Source of the DNA: Lonicera japonica
Taxonomy: Eukaryota > Streptophyta > Magnoliopsida > Dipsacales > Caprifoliaceae
Assembly: GCA_021464415.1 (NCBI GenBank)
Contig: CM038469.1
Span: 20,479,901 to 20,543,900 of the forward strand
Direction: 5' to 3'
Length of the DNA: 64,000 bases
Numbering within the stretch: position 1 is the first letter of the stretch; each line of letters begins with the position of its first letter. The translations under genes and the position numbers were made by a program. Below the pieces are notes generated by a model. That model did not search any database. It was not told where the DNA came from and worked only from the letters and a program-made list of their open reading frames with translations. Below, piece after piece: positions 37,585-49,780 of this stretch.

Positions 37585-38810
37585 GGTTCCTCCTCTTGAT
37601 TCTTGGATTAAGGTGACTACTGATAGCTTGGCTTTAGGTTCTCCTAGCAGAGTAGCTATTGGGGGCATTTTCAAAACTTATAGAGGCTTCTCCAAATGTG
37701 CTTTTTGTAGATCTGTGGGCAAACATAATACTTTTTAGGCTACATTTCTGGCAGTCATGCAAGCCATTTTTATTGTGTGGGAAAAAGGCTGGAATAAGCT
37801 CTAGGTGGAAATGGATTCTCAAATAGTGGTTGCTTGCTTGCAAGATAGGAAGTTCACACCTCCTTGGCTTCTCATTAATGAATGGCACAACTGTAGATTT
37901 AAGTTTCTAAGGATGCAAGTTCATATAACTCACATTTATAGGGAATGAAATCAAGTGGCTGATTGTCTTTCAAAAATGGGAACGCAATTTGATCAATTAC
38001 AATGGTGGAATTCATTTCCCCAACAAATTTTAGTTTTTCTTGAGCATGATTACACAGCACAACCAAATTATAGGTTCAAAGGTTGACTACTTCTTTCATG
38101 AGAAGATTGATAAGTTGGGTGCTAATGATTATGTTAAAGTCACTGCCCACAACATCTATATTATTTTCAAATAGAAAGACAACACGCCCATGGGTCACAA
38201 CAACAAAAAGTTCACATATGCAGGAAAAATGCTCTCTCAAGCATATATTCAAACAGTTGTTGGGCAAACTGATTTTTTGAATTTCCCATCCTAGTGTACT
38301 CAATATACATCTGTTAAAGATCGTGGGAGGAAGAGATGGGAGTGCCGTATTTATCTCAGGCATAGTATAAGGCAGATTTTTGAAATTTCAAGGAACTTCA
38401 TACCTTGCCTTCGTAACAATGGAGCCTCCAGTAGCCGCTTATTTTCTTTTGTAAAGCTCCATAAAGGATGTTATCTCTCAATCCATTTTATGGCTTCTTG
38501 TTGCCTACGACCTCAATTTTTTTGTCTACTAAGTTGGATATGCTCGGTGATGGGCATTTATTTTCTAAAGCTTGTATTTTTTGGAAGTTTTGCTTTTATT
38601 TGCCATGTGTTTTGGCATTTTAGTTTTCTAGCTATGCCTAGATGGCTTATTTCTATTTTTTGGAAATTGCTAAGTGTATTTTTGGATTTTACCACTAGTC
38701 CTCTTAGCTAAGCCATACTGTATCCCCTTTGTTTTGTACTCACTTTCACTTTTATGCTATTACGCTAAGCCTCTGTGGAGGCTAGTGTATTTGATTAAAA
38801 AAAAGAAAGA
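37585..38810 (+). pseudogene. 5'-truncated L1-type LINE, RNase H end and 3' UTR
   Basis: The plus strand from 37600 to about 38090 encodes a plant LINE C-terminal RNase H-like domain with several stops. Readable landmarks are WIKVTTDS, GGIF, EMDSQIVV, THIYRE and QVADCLSKMG. The region usually holding the catalytic Glu (HAEL) is degenerate. A T-rich 3' UTR ends 'gaggctagtgtatttgatt' and a short A tail at about 38800-38810. It is a dead 3' fragment inserted between two copia LTR sequences. No clear target-site duplication was found. Confidence 0.85.
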
Positions 38811-39166
38811 AACTATACATTTTTCTAAAGTACTCACTCAATTTATAAGGATAACAAGTCTTCGAGTGCTTTAGAAAGTTTCTTCGTTTCTTCACTTGCT
38901 TTGAGCTATTAATCCTCATTGATATGTCATTGTAAATATGCTTTGAGCTATTGATCATGTTGTTGTGAGTGAAAAATGCTAATGTATTTTGGAATACATG
39001 TAGAGAATTGATTTCACCATCGATTTTGTCGGTTTTGTCCACTTATGATAATTGTTGGATTTGTGGCTATACTTAAAACATCAACTAAGTTAAATTACAC
39101 ATGATTTATATTATTATTATTATTATTATTATTATCCAAACAAGATTAGTGACTTTTAGGTCAACA
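38811..39166 (-). repeat. Copia 3' LTR, copy A (partial)
   Basis: It ends AGGTCAACA like copy B and shares the terminal ~300 bp with 37284-37584, including 'taaattacacatgatt'. It is more diverged and has a TTA microsatellite at about 39109-39134. The rest of this LTR is missing at the LINE junction. Its inner border is followed by a polypurine tract, so it belongs to the pol-bearing element on the right. Confidence 0.8.
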
Positions 39167-39185
39167 ATCTCCCCATTTTTTATGA
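39167..39185 (-). other. Copia polypurine tract
   Basis: On the minus strand CATAAAAAATGGGGAGAT directly precedes the LTR start TGTTGACC. This is the usual plus-strand primer of copia elements and fixes the 3' end of element A. Confidence 0.8.
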
Positions 39186-39509
39186 TGACAATAAATTAAT
39201 ATGTGTTTCCAATACGAAGCGTGAATGGAATAAAATTGGGAAAGCTCCCCCTCAAACTATGCATAAGATAAATTAAACAAGCATGTGTAATATTAAAATT
39301 AAAACTTAAGTTCAAGCTAACTTAATTAAAACCATAATAGGAGTAGTGTTTAAACCCACATAAAAACCAACATTAAAATTGTAATAGAAGTATTTACCAA
39401 CTTAAAGCAAAATTAAAACAAAGTACTTAGAGTTTTAAAGAAAAAACCAACATAAATCAAAAGAAGAGTGTGTACCAAACACTCTAACACACATAAATTC
39501 TCCCCTTTT

Positions 39510-40779
39510 GTCGTTAACCAAAAGGAGAGGAATAACTCTTGCAGGTCTTGGTCTTGGGGATCTTGTGGCCATGGTTGCCATCCTTGATTTCCTTGCCATG
39601 GAGACCACGCCATGAACACATGATTGGGGTGGTAGTGAAGGAATGCCGCCTCATGAGCCCTTTGGCAATCCTCAATTCAGTTGAACCTAGTATTCATGAT
39701 GACCAAGAGAATGTGCATGGCTTGTAGAATGGCTTCATTCGGTGTAGCCTCCGAAACGACTTGGGTACGACGAAAGGATTATGGTCGTCTAACATGAGAT
39801 GGTTGAGATTGTTCTTCACCGATCTTAGTATTAAATTGTGGCTCATCCTCATCCTCGTCCAAATCACCATCATCATCACCATTTAGAGGACCATTTGAAG
39901 CCCATCGGCCCCTGACCAATTTGTATTTCATCAACCGAATGGTCTGACAATATAGAGTTCATTCTCGGTGGGAACCACTATCTCGGTTTTGTCATCAAGT
40001 GGTATATCATAGAACTTGAACAACCGAGTCAATGCCATACCATATACGAGCCCTTGTTTCTTTCGAGTGGTAATTTCATGGGGGTGAGCAAACATGAGGC
40101 TAGCATAGTCTAGTTTATATCCCATAGTGATAGCCCAAACTAGAAATATATCCAATTGATTTATTGACGCTCGGCTACCAGGCCTTGGTACAATATAATA
40201 ATCAATGATGGAATATATAAGATGTATCTGGAGTTTAAGCATAGAAGCCGTGATTTCAAGTCCCGTCCCACTATTATGTTGCCTATAGCGCCGTTTTAGA
40301 AAAAGGCCTAATGCCGCAGTTTTCTTAAAACCGAGAAAGTTTCCAAAATTAGACGAGACGTCTGTCACAGTGTTAGTAGAAAAGCCAAAAATACCAACCA
40401 AGTCGGTTTTGGTAAAGCTAATAGTTCATCCATTCAATAACGTGACAATTTGTGACTTGTCTGGGTGATCGTTTTCTAGAACCATGTGATGGAGATTGGT
40501 GTAAAACAACCTAACTAGTCTAGGGCAAACATTTTCCTTGATGCAAAGATAATTTACAATACATTGTCTACGAAACCAAGCATGAATCTTAAGATAATTC
40601 GACAAAAATAATTCAACATTGATTTTTTTACCTTCAACAATAATTCTTGTAGCGTAGTCCGAATTGTAATTCTCCTCGACTTCATTAGAGAAAAACAGTG
40701 GTGGAAGAGGTGCACGGAGTGGAACTTCTTCGGGTGTATCCTCACAAGCTACAGGTCTCATTTGTCGCCTTGAGGTCAT
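39510..40779 (-). pseudogene. Extra ORF of Sirevirus-like copia (plant transposon-protein-like)
   Basis: Between pol and the 3' LTR, in the same orientation as pol, an ORF starts at the ATG at 40779. It runs in one frame to 39931 with a single TGA at codon 118, then appears to continue after a frameshift near 39931 into an acidic (DDDGDLDEDEDE) and Gln/Trp-rich tail to about 39510. The stretch around VCPRLVRLFYTNLHH and LVGIFG resembles the 'putative plant transposon protein' domain found in accessory ORFs of plant LTR elements; this rests on family memory, not a search. Some Sireviruses are described as carrying an env-like ORF in this position. No signal peptide or clear membrane segment is seen, so an envelope role is not supported. 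Few disabling changes remain compared with pol. Confidence 0.65.
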
Positions 40780-41187
40780 AGTTTGAAGAAATTAGGGTTT
40801 AAAGGATAGATTTAGGATTTGGTGAAGATTTGGTGCTCGTGATGTTTGAAAAAGGTTGAAATGGGTTGGTAGAATGTTTCAAAGTATTCTAAAAGAGAAA
40901 TTTGAAGAAATTTTGTGAATGGAGGGGAATTTCGAAAGATTTAAGGTTAAGGTTTGAATGAGAGACAAAGAGATGGGTTTGTGGATTTTGGGCTGAAAAA
41001 GATGTAATTTGATATTGGAAGAGGATGATTTGTGGTTTAGAATAAGTTTTGGGAAGGATTTTGATGATTTGATGAGTTTGAATGAGGTTTGGGAAGGTTT
41101 TGGAGAAGAAGTTTACAAAGTGAAGAGGAATAGAATGAGAAATAATTGAAGAACAGGGGAAGAAATTCGTGGGTTTCCTAGCGACCA

Positions 41188-41262
41188 TCAGTCGACTTAT
41201 GCGTTTCCCTTCAGTCGACTAAAGGCATTAGTCGACTGATAATTCTGCTTAGTCGACTGAGC
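41188..41262 (-). promoter_or_regulatory. AGTCGACT palindrome array upstream of the copia extra ORF
   Basis: Four copies of AGTCGACT/AGTCGACTGA occur between the end of pol and the extra ORF, about 400-480 bp upstream of its ATG at 40779. It is the same motif, spacing class and orientation context as the LTR array at 36904-36982. No TATA box is obvious next to it, so its role as a promoter is inference. Confidence 0.5.
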
Positions 41263-41489
41263 ATCTGTTTTTCTACAGAATTATAGCAGTTTTTCCCTTG
41301 GCTGCATATGAGACTATATTTGTATTTGTTGACCACTATAGAGCTGGAAAATGAATATTAGTCCTCACAATAATATGTAAAAGTAATATGAGCTACGCAA
41401 ATACAATTTTTTCATAATAATTAATTAAGTAAAAGTTCATAAAGATTGTATGCTCAAAAAGAAACATTAATTGATTAATGTTTATGAAC

Positions 41490-44322
41490 ATTTTGGACAA
41501 CTTAGATACCACATGCTCTAGTCATACCAAGTTCACGTCGAATGGTACAAAAACGATCATTGGAAAGTGGTTTTGTGAAAATATCCGTAAATTGCAATTT
41601 GGTGCTAACGAATTCAATATCAACATCAACTTCTTACACATGATCACGAATAAAATGATGTCTTATCTCAATGTGTTTTGTTCGTGAATGTTTTATGGGG
41701 TTCTTGGTCAAGCTTATAGCACTTGTGCGATCACATTTAATGGGAATGTAGCTAAGACTAATTCCAAACTCTTCTAGTTGTTCTTTAATATATAAAGTTT
41801 GTGCACAACAACTTTCGGCCGTTACATATTCGGCTTCGGCCTTAGACAAAGCCACCGAGTTTTGTTTCTTACTTGACTAAGAGACTAGTGCGTGTCCTAG
41901 AAAATGACATGTGCCATTAATGCTTTTTCTATCGATTTTGCGTCCGACAAAGTCGGCATCGGAATAACTAATCAACTCAAAATTGCTCTCTCTTGGATAC
42001 CATAATCCTAAAGAGCTATTGCCGACTAGATATCAAAAAAAACGTTTAATGGCAAAGAAGTGTGACTCCTTGGAACTCGCTTAGAATCTTGCACAAAGAC
42101 AAACACTAAATATAATATCCGGCCTACTAGCCATCAAATAAAGTAAGCTACCGATCATACCTCGATATTTCTTGATGTCGACACTCTTACCACTTTTGTC
42201 TTTGTCGAGCGTCAATGTTGAACTCATAGGCGTGCTCATTGACTTTACACCTTCCAAATTGAGCTTTTTTAATAGTTCCTTGACGTACTTCTCTTGGTTG
42301 ACAAAGATCCCGTCTTTGCATTGCTTTACTCGAACTCCTTTTGCATGCAATTAGAAAATTTCTTGCATATAATATCGCTAGTAAAACCAAAAATAATATC
42401 ATCCACATAAATTTGAACAAGTAGCATTTCATTGGCATGATTCTTAATGAATAATGTAGTGTCGACTTTGCCTCTAACAAATCCATTATTAAGTAAAAAT
42501 GAATTTAATCTATTATACCATGCTTTAGGTGCTTGTTTCAGACTATATAATGCTTTTAACAATTTAAACAATAATCCGGATAAGCATGATTTTCAAAATC
42601 GGGAGGTTGTTTCATATAAACTTGCTCTTCAATAAAGTCATTTAAAAAGGAACTTTTCCCATCCATTTGATACAACTTGAAAATTTTAAAGCATGAATAA
42701 GCAAGTAGCATGCAAATAGCTTCTAAACGTGCAACGGGTGCATATGTTTCCTCATAGTTAATGCCCTCTTCTTGATTGTATCCATGGGAAAGAAGTCTAG
42801 CCTTGTTTCTAACAATTACACCACTTTTATATTTTTTATTTTGAAATACCCATTTAGTTCCTATAATAGTTGATTATTTGATTTGCGACAAGTGTCCACA
42901 TTTTGGTTCTCTCAAATTGATTGAGCTCTTCTTGCATAGCCATCATCCAAGATTCATCTTGTTTGACTTTATTTATGTTCTTAGGCTTATATTTAGAAAC
43001 GAAAGCCACATTATTGCATATATTTCTTAAGGATGATCTAGTCATAACCTTATTAGATGGCTCTCCAAGAATTTGATCAATAGGGTGGTTGGACAAAAAT
43101 TTCCAACTTCTAGGCAAATCATTCAAGTTTTGCTCGGTTTTATTTTTTAACTCCTTAGATGGAGCTTGAGCACTCAATGGTTCTTCCTTAGATGTATCAT
43201 TAATTTGAATATCCAAATTTTTTTTAGATAATTTCAACATCATCATCAGAATGCACTATAGGTGTAAAAGGATTAGACTCATCAAACACAATACGCATAG
43301 ATTCTTGAACAACTAAACTTTTCTTGTTATAAACATGATGAGCTTTACTATTAGTGGCATACCCAAGAAAAATTTCTTCATCGGACTTATTATCAAATTT
43401 TTCTAAGTGATCACGATCATTCAAAATAAAACACTTATAACCAAAAACTTTAAAATATGCAATATTTGGTTTCTTGTCATTCCACAATTTATAAGGTGTC
43501 TTATCTAGCTTTTTACGAATAATAACACGATTAATCACATATCATGTTGTGTTAATGGCTTCCGTCTAAAAATATTCCAACAAATAATGCTCATTTAGCA
43601 CAGTCCTAGACATCTCTCAAAGAGAACTATTCTTCCTTTCAACAACACCATTTTGTCGAGGAGTTCTAGGCGCCAAAAAGTTATGATTAATCCCATGCTC
43701 ATCACAAAAGTTCTCAATATCAACATTGTCAAATTCTTTACCTCTATCACTTCTAACACGCACAATGAAAACACCTTTTTCATTTTGAACTTTTTTACAA
43801 AACTTAGCAAAACATGTGGAGTTTCACTTTTGTGACTAAGAAAGAACACCCATGTTATCTAGAATGATCATCAACAATACCAAAGGCATACAATTTACCA
43901 CCTAAACTTGCAACCGAATTAGAGCCAAATAAGTCGAGATGCAACATATCAAGAGGTCTAGTTGTAGTAATATATTTCATAGACTTAAATGAAGACTTGT
44001 AATGTTTACCAAGTTCACATGCATCACAAATTTTTATCTTTCACAAACTTATTTTTTAGGCAATCTTTTAACTAATTTCCTTTTGGCCAAAGTGTGAATC
44101 AAATCCATATTAGCATGCCCCAATCTTCTATGCCATGACTAAGAAACATCGTTAAAAGTAGATAAGCATTTAACATCTTATTGAGATAAATCATCAAGCT
44201 CAAGAGTATACACATTACTAGTTCTATATGCAACAACCAAAATTGAATTAATATTTTTCATAACACAACGATTGGATTTAAAAATGTCTTCATGGCCTTT
44301 ATCACATAATTGACTAATGCTA
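41490..44322 (-). pseudogene. Copia pol pseudogene (Sirevirus-like), copy A
   Basis: Reading the minus strand from 44322: gag-pre-integrase motif WHRRLGHANMDLI (about 44141-44096), integrase with APRTPRQNGVVE and its C-terminal region (43849-43224), reverse transcriptase with the active-site YVDDIIFG (about 42420-42390), and RNase H with SAISLTKNPIKHSRTKH (41855-41634). Pol ends near 41490. Several frameshifts and stops break it. Gag and protease are absent: the sequence is cut at 44322 by the border of a gypsy-type LTR (TGTGACGCC). It would have supplied copying and integration; now dead. Confidence 0.9.
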
Positions 44323-45142
44323 TGTGACGCCCGTGTTTCCCATTTAAAGGTAACGACCTCCAGGATTGTGCATCACAGATGCTGTCAATAACAATGGCGA
44401 AAAGTAAGTTGCCAAAGCGTAAATATAAGAAAATAAGAAAAATAATTCATCCAAGTATGTTTGTTAGCACCGTCAATCCTCATCAACTTCTACTTTACAA
44501 AGTAGTCTATTCCGTTGCGTGGACGGTTGACTACGGTGTAAATTAGTTGTCAATGAGAGTTAAAGGAGCATTAAATGTACCTGTTCTCAAAATAAATAAC
44601 ATCTTGACATAACTCAAGGAGAAACAAACTTCAAATACTAAAATCAACATCATTTGACAATACCAGTTATAAGTAGTCAAACTATAATAACTACAAGTTC
44701 ACAAGAAAGCATTTCAATGCCCAAAAGTACTTAATTATACAATAAACATGGGTATACTACTTAACCGAAATATAACAGCCCCAAAACTTAAGACCATGGC
44801 CTTTCTGTAATGAAAGGCTCTAATATCAAAGAATCCTAGGATTGTTCGCCCTTTCCCTTGTCTGCTCTCCCCGTCCCGACCTTGGATGTACGTGCGTGGG
44901 AAAACAGTGAGCCAATCGGACCTAGTGGGAACTATAAATTTTATATAAGAAAATACACCTAGACAATCATAGACAACGTGTAAATACCATAGAAAAATGT
45001 AAATATAAATATTGTATCATTTGTAGTCTATCTTGTCATGCTAACACATCACGTGGTCCCCGCCCAATTGAATAGTAAAATCATCAATCCTGTAGAAATC
45101 AAACAAAGAAATAACAATATATGTATGTATACTGACAGAGCA
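44323..45142 (-). mobile_element. LTR fragment inserted in copia pol
   Basis: It begins TGTGACGCCC, shows the 'gagccaatcggacctagtggga' block 600 bp in, and is cut at 45142 by the next LTR. It is the terminal part of a minus-strand LARD/gypsy-like LTR. The 5 bp before it (TGCTA) should recur at the element's far end, which I could not locate. Confidence 0.55.
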
Positions 45143-45443
45143 TGTGACGCACCGAATCCCATTCTGAGATTTTCACCTCCGGGACCCGGTTAATCGCGGA
45201 TGTCGTGTGCGACGGCAGGTTTAAAATATAAAAATAACAACTTTTAAAAACTTTTCTTAAATAAAACATGATCCTGTTTAAAAGCTCATTTTACAATATC
45301 ACGGCATGTGGAGTTTATTTAAATAAGAAACTGGCCTGTAAGGTTTAAAACTATTTAATATGAATAATCACATCCAACCACAATTTTAAATCTACTCCAC
45401 ATATATAAAACCATTTATACAAATTTACAATACAAATCACTTA

Positions 45444-46580
45444 GGGTGCGTTTGATTGCAAGCATGGAATTTGCAAGGAAAGAAAATAAGTTTCAGGCAA
45501 TTGAATTGCCTAGAATTGAGTTGCATGGAAAATGTCAATTAAATGTGTTTGATTGCCTTAATTTTCTACTCGGAAAATAATGTACTTTTCCATCTTTTGG
45601 TGTTTGATAGGCATTATTTTCTATGGTAATTGTAACTTTTTCCAACTTTTGTTGTTTGATAGCTATTATTTTCCATGGAACTGGAACCTTTTTTCATGGA
45701 AATTGTATATTTTTTACATGGAACTTACCTAAAAAATCAGATTTTTTAAAAATGGTTTCTTTTTTTTTTAACAATTTTACTTCATCAAAAAACTTTTTTA
45801 TTTTTATTTTAGACCACACTTCATTGAAAAACAATTTTTTTAAAAACACTTTTTTTTTATGTTTGAACAAATTTACTTCATCGAAAAACAGTTTTTTTTT
45901 TGATAATTTTACTTCATCAAAAAATAGTATTTTGATTTTTGAACAATTTTACTTCATCAAAAAACAGTTTTTATTTTTTTAATTTTTTAGACCACACTTC
46001 ATTGAAAAACATTTTTTTTAAAAACAGTTTTTTTTTTATCAATTTTACTTCATCGAAAAACAGTTTTTTTTTTGACAATTTTACTTAAGCGAAAAACAGT
46101 TTTTGGTTTTTGAACAATTTTACTTCATCAAAAAACTGTTTTTTTATAAACATTTTTTTTAACAAATTTACTTCATCAAAAAACATATTTTTTTTTATTT
46201 ATTTTTCTAACAATTTTACTTCAGCGAAAAACATAATTTTTTAAGACAGTTTTTGGTTTTTGAATAATTTTACTTCATCAAAAAACCGTTTTTTTTTTAA
46301 AACAGTTTTTTTTTTAACAAGTTTACTTCATCAAAAAACAATTTTTTTTTATTTTTCTAACAATTTTACTTCATCAAAAAACAGTTTTTTTTTAGACCAC
46401 ACTTGTGTGAATTGCCTGGAAAATTAAAATCACCCCCCCAAAGAAAATATTTTCCAACTTTACAAGGAAAATGAGATGAATAGTAGAAAAAGTGGGAGTT
46501 TGACTTCATGGAAAATAATTGCAATCAAACACTACAAAAGTGAGAATTTGGGTGGAAAATATGGCCTATCAAACACACCC
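45444..46580. mobile_element. PIF/Harbinger (Tourist)-type MITE, 1137 bp
   Basis: Terminal inverted repeats GGGTGCGTTTGATTG and (inverted right end) GGGTGTGTTTGATAG are flanked by the 3-bp duplication TTA (45441-45443; 46581-46583). The sister LTR has the empty site at 22261-22264 ('cgtttataaaatc'), which proves the insertion. TTA target sites and GGGTGTGTTTG-like ends are typical of Tourist/PIF MITEs. It has no transposase; most of the interior is an expanded tandem repeat. Confidence 0.9.
45770..46400. repeat. Tandem repeat inside the MITE, about 35-45 bp unit
   Basis: Fifteen or so imperfect copies of 'caattttacttcatcaaaaa' plus a T-rich spacer ('acagtttttttt'). Unit lengths vary through the T-runs. 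The ORF at 45623-45982 is merely the repeat read in one frame (recurrent NFTSSKN). Confidence 0.85.
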
Positions 46581-49500
46581 TTATAAAATCATAGTCCATT
46601 TACAATTAAAGGAAACCGAAACGACTATACAATATAGTCCCTTCCCGAAGAAGGACTAGACGCAGACTGTGGACATCAGAGGCCTCTATACACGTACATG
46701 ACACCCCATCCGACATGCTATGCCTGCAAAACTATTAGAAAACGGGATGAGCCAAATCCGGGCTAAGTGGGAACTATATAGGTTTTGAATAGAAAATACT
46801 ATACTTTAATGTAATAGTTTGAAAACGTGCAATGCAATGCAATGTGAACCAGAGTGCATGCAACCCCACTAGGATTCCTATCCTAGCTACCCGGAACCCA
46901 TTTATCCAACAACCCGATCTCTCCTCTAACCATCCATAAAATAAAACTCTAAGGAATTTCCACAACTCGAGGGATCACTAGTCCAAAGTCACCTCGTATC
47001 AAACTCTAGCTTCCTAAGGTTCGACATGCTACGGATTATTCACTCTCAGCTATAACTCCAACTCTTCTATGCTATCCGGTCCTTACTCCGTAAGACGTAA
47101 CTATTAGCCAAGTATTTATCAGTTCCTCTTTAATTATAATTCATTATGGAGCCTATGCTTGGGTAGCTAATAGGCTTCGCCTCAAGATCTCTAGTCTAAA
47201 CCGTTATGTTACGACGCACTCTCATTAGGCTATCTCATTAGCTATGATTTCCACTTTCAATTATTAGTACATTATATGCATTATGATCTAGCTCACAATT
47301 CTGCAATCCGTACGCGTTTGTATACCCATGCATTATCTCTAAGTTCAATAGTCATTATATCTTTCCACTTTATATATTAATACATTACGGAAGGCTCGGC
47401 AGTTCTTTATGTGTACCATGTTCTGTTTAGATGTGTCCGTATAAGTCGTTACATCGCTTATATCATAGCCGACGCAACATACACAAATCAATACGAGACA
47501 TTATACGATACAATAATAATAACAGGATAATCACAATATCACAACAAATCTCGTATCACGTCTCCAGCATAATGCCTCAGTTTCACCCCGCGGTCAGTCG
47601 AGGCCCAAAACAACGAATCTCGAAAGATCCAAGGTTCCTATCCATGTCTCCTCCGAGTGGGGAGTGGCTTAGGGACTTGTTTTTCAAGTAATTCATTTGG
47701 AGATAACCATGCAGGACATTTTTCCAGGAATAAACTCCGAATAGTTAACGAAGAGAACAACTCATACAAGCCATCTCGACACTATGGAAAGAACTACACC
47801 AGGCGATACCCTAGCAGGGTAATGACCATTAGTAGCCTAACTACTTCCTGGGAAACTCACCATTTGGAATGTAGTGGCACACGAGACCTGCTCCGCTGCC
47901 AGGGAAACTCGTCTAACCGAGAACATGTAGTCTTGTCGGAAGGCAAGATACATATAGTGGGCTCTCCTTTGTGGGCACAACCACCGGCGGAGTCACCGAC
48001 TTCATTTTACCTGTGTACGGTTTAGGGAATTTCACCCAGGGGCTGCAATAGGCGGCCCGTCTTAAAGTCACGGAGAGCTACCTGGTGCTCGGTTCATCAT
48101 CATATCTAGCCCATACGTGTGATCGCATCAACAGGAATATATCAATTCCTCATTCAACAACATATAATCATCAAATCATCCCTCACATGTATGGCTAACA
48201 ACATATATATATACAATCATAGAATCATCATCATTATAATCATCGTTCATTCATTATTTATCATATCATCATTATAATCAATCCAATTACCCGGGAGTTT
48301 ATCATTTAACCAATAATTCCCATTATTCGGCCGATTGATTCGTTATCAATATATTACATATCATTATGTGTCATATGTATCAAACTATGGCCATAAGCAT
48401 TTTATGTAGTTCCCAAGCCTCGTAGCCCAACTAAGCATTAATTATCGTGCTTCTAGTTCAACTAGTGTACATATGACTATTCCTAGCTACATACAATTCT
48501 AGTCAAGGCATCTAATTCCCCATCAACAATATTTAATACATCACTAGATAGCATATATGTCATATCCTTGTTACTAGTGCCTACCACACATCGTACAAGG
48601 CTCTAAACTCAAGGATTGTTGCGCTTCATTACGCCCTAATGGGTTCTCGGTTCAACACACATGGATAGAGTTCAACACTCTCAACTATGTATGTATACAT
48701 GGATATCTATTCCATATAATCCATAATCCACCATGATTCAATCATTAATCCCGGAATCCTCTCTAGCATAGTTCATACCTTAGGCTACAAAGTGGATATG
48801 ATGCGTGTGTGAGAGAACAAGGCTCATAGTATGGTTAGAAGTGATAATACATGATATCTAAGTGATAATATATCCATATACATCACCAATCTAAGATTTA
48901 CCTAGCTCAAACCCCATGAGATGCAAACAACATATGGTTTGATGAAAATTCCCAATTTAAGTTCAAAACTCTAATTCAACGAGTAATAAATTGAAATCAA
49001 GGGTTTAGTACTAATGTTACCACTTTAGAGTAGCTATATGGAGGGGTTGAGGAAGCGTAGACGTCGTCTCGCCAAAACCCTAGCTCGCCTCCAAGCTTTA
49101 CTCGCAAAGACGATGGTGGAAGACGATGAATAGTGAAGAAGGAAGTGATTTGAGGCTCTAATCTTATAAGAGGATGAAGAAAACTCAAGAATCTCCCACT
49201 CTCTCTCTAGAACTCTCTAAAGAGCGGTGTATGTGAGTAGCTCAAAAATGAGGAGTGGTGGGTGTTAAATGGGTAAAAAGTGGGTTTAAAATGCTCAAAA
49301 TTGACATTCAGGTTAACCATGATCGATCATGAACCATTATGGAACTCCTATGGAGGATCATGATCGATCATGGAAGTCACTGCAACAACAAATGACTTTC
49401 TGAGCCCAAAACGGACCTTGAAGTGGCTAAATCTTGACTCGGCCCAAACATGAAAGTCGTAGAGGGGAAATAAATGAAGACGTGGCCGCAAACGGAGAGT

Positions 49501-49780
49501 CTATTATACATCGAATGAAGAAGTTATGGCCTCTCAAAGTTGGCTAAAAATTGACAAATCGTGAAAAGTCGAAACACGCGATTATCGCCTCTGTTTCAAC
49601 TCGAACAACTCGAATAATGAAACGATTTCTCCCTCAAACTAAATATACCTAACATGATATGTTAAAAGTATTAGGTTGAGTACGAAAGATTCAGAACCCA
49701 ATACTCGCTCTCTAACGGAGATTAAGCCATACCGGGCCTATGAGAAGGTCAAAGCGGAAAAAGGAACACGGGTTATTACA

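Larger units (their letters stand above)
45143..49780 (-). repeat. 3' LTR of a second LARD-type element, split by a MITE
   Basis: It starts TGTGACGCACC and ends GGTTATTACA. It is collinear with the solo LTR 21955-25535 throughout, once the 1137-bp MITE and its TTA duplication are removed (about 3.5 kb versus 3.58 kb). It is directly followed by ATCTCCCCTCCTTAAG, the complement of a polypurine tract, so this is the 3' LTR of a minus-strand element. Palindromes CATGATCGATCATG are at 49317-49372. ORFs inside (47431-47691, 47657-48025) are LTR sequence. Confidence 0.85.

Noticed and set aside
39510..40779. Envelope protein of an endogenous retrovirus-like element
   Set aside because: Position is env-like, but no signal peptide, fusion segment or clear membrane anchor is seen; the similarity is to plant transposon-associated proteins.
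45623..45982. 119-aa ORF rich in NFTSSKN
   Set aside because: Product of the MITE's tandem repeat, not a gene.
45770..46400. CRISPR-like regularly spaced repeats
   Set aside because: Plant nuclear context, variable unit lengths, no unique spacers; it is slippage-type tandem repetition.
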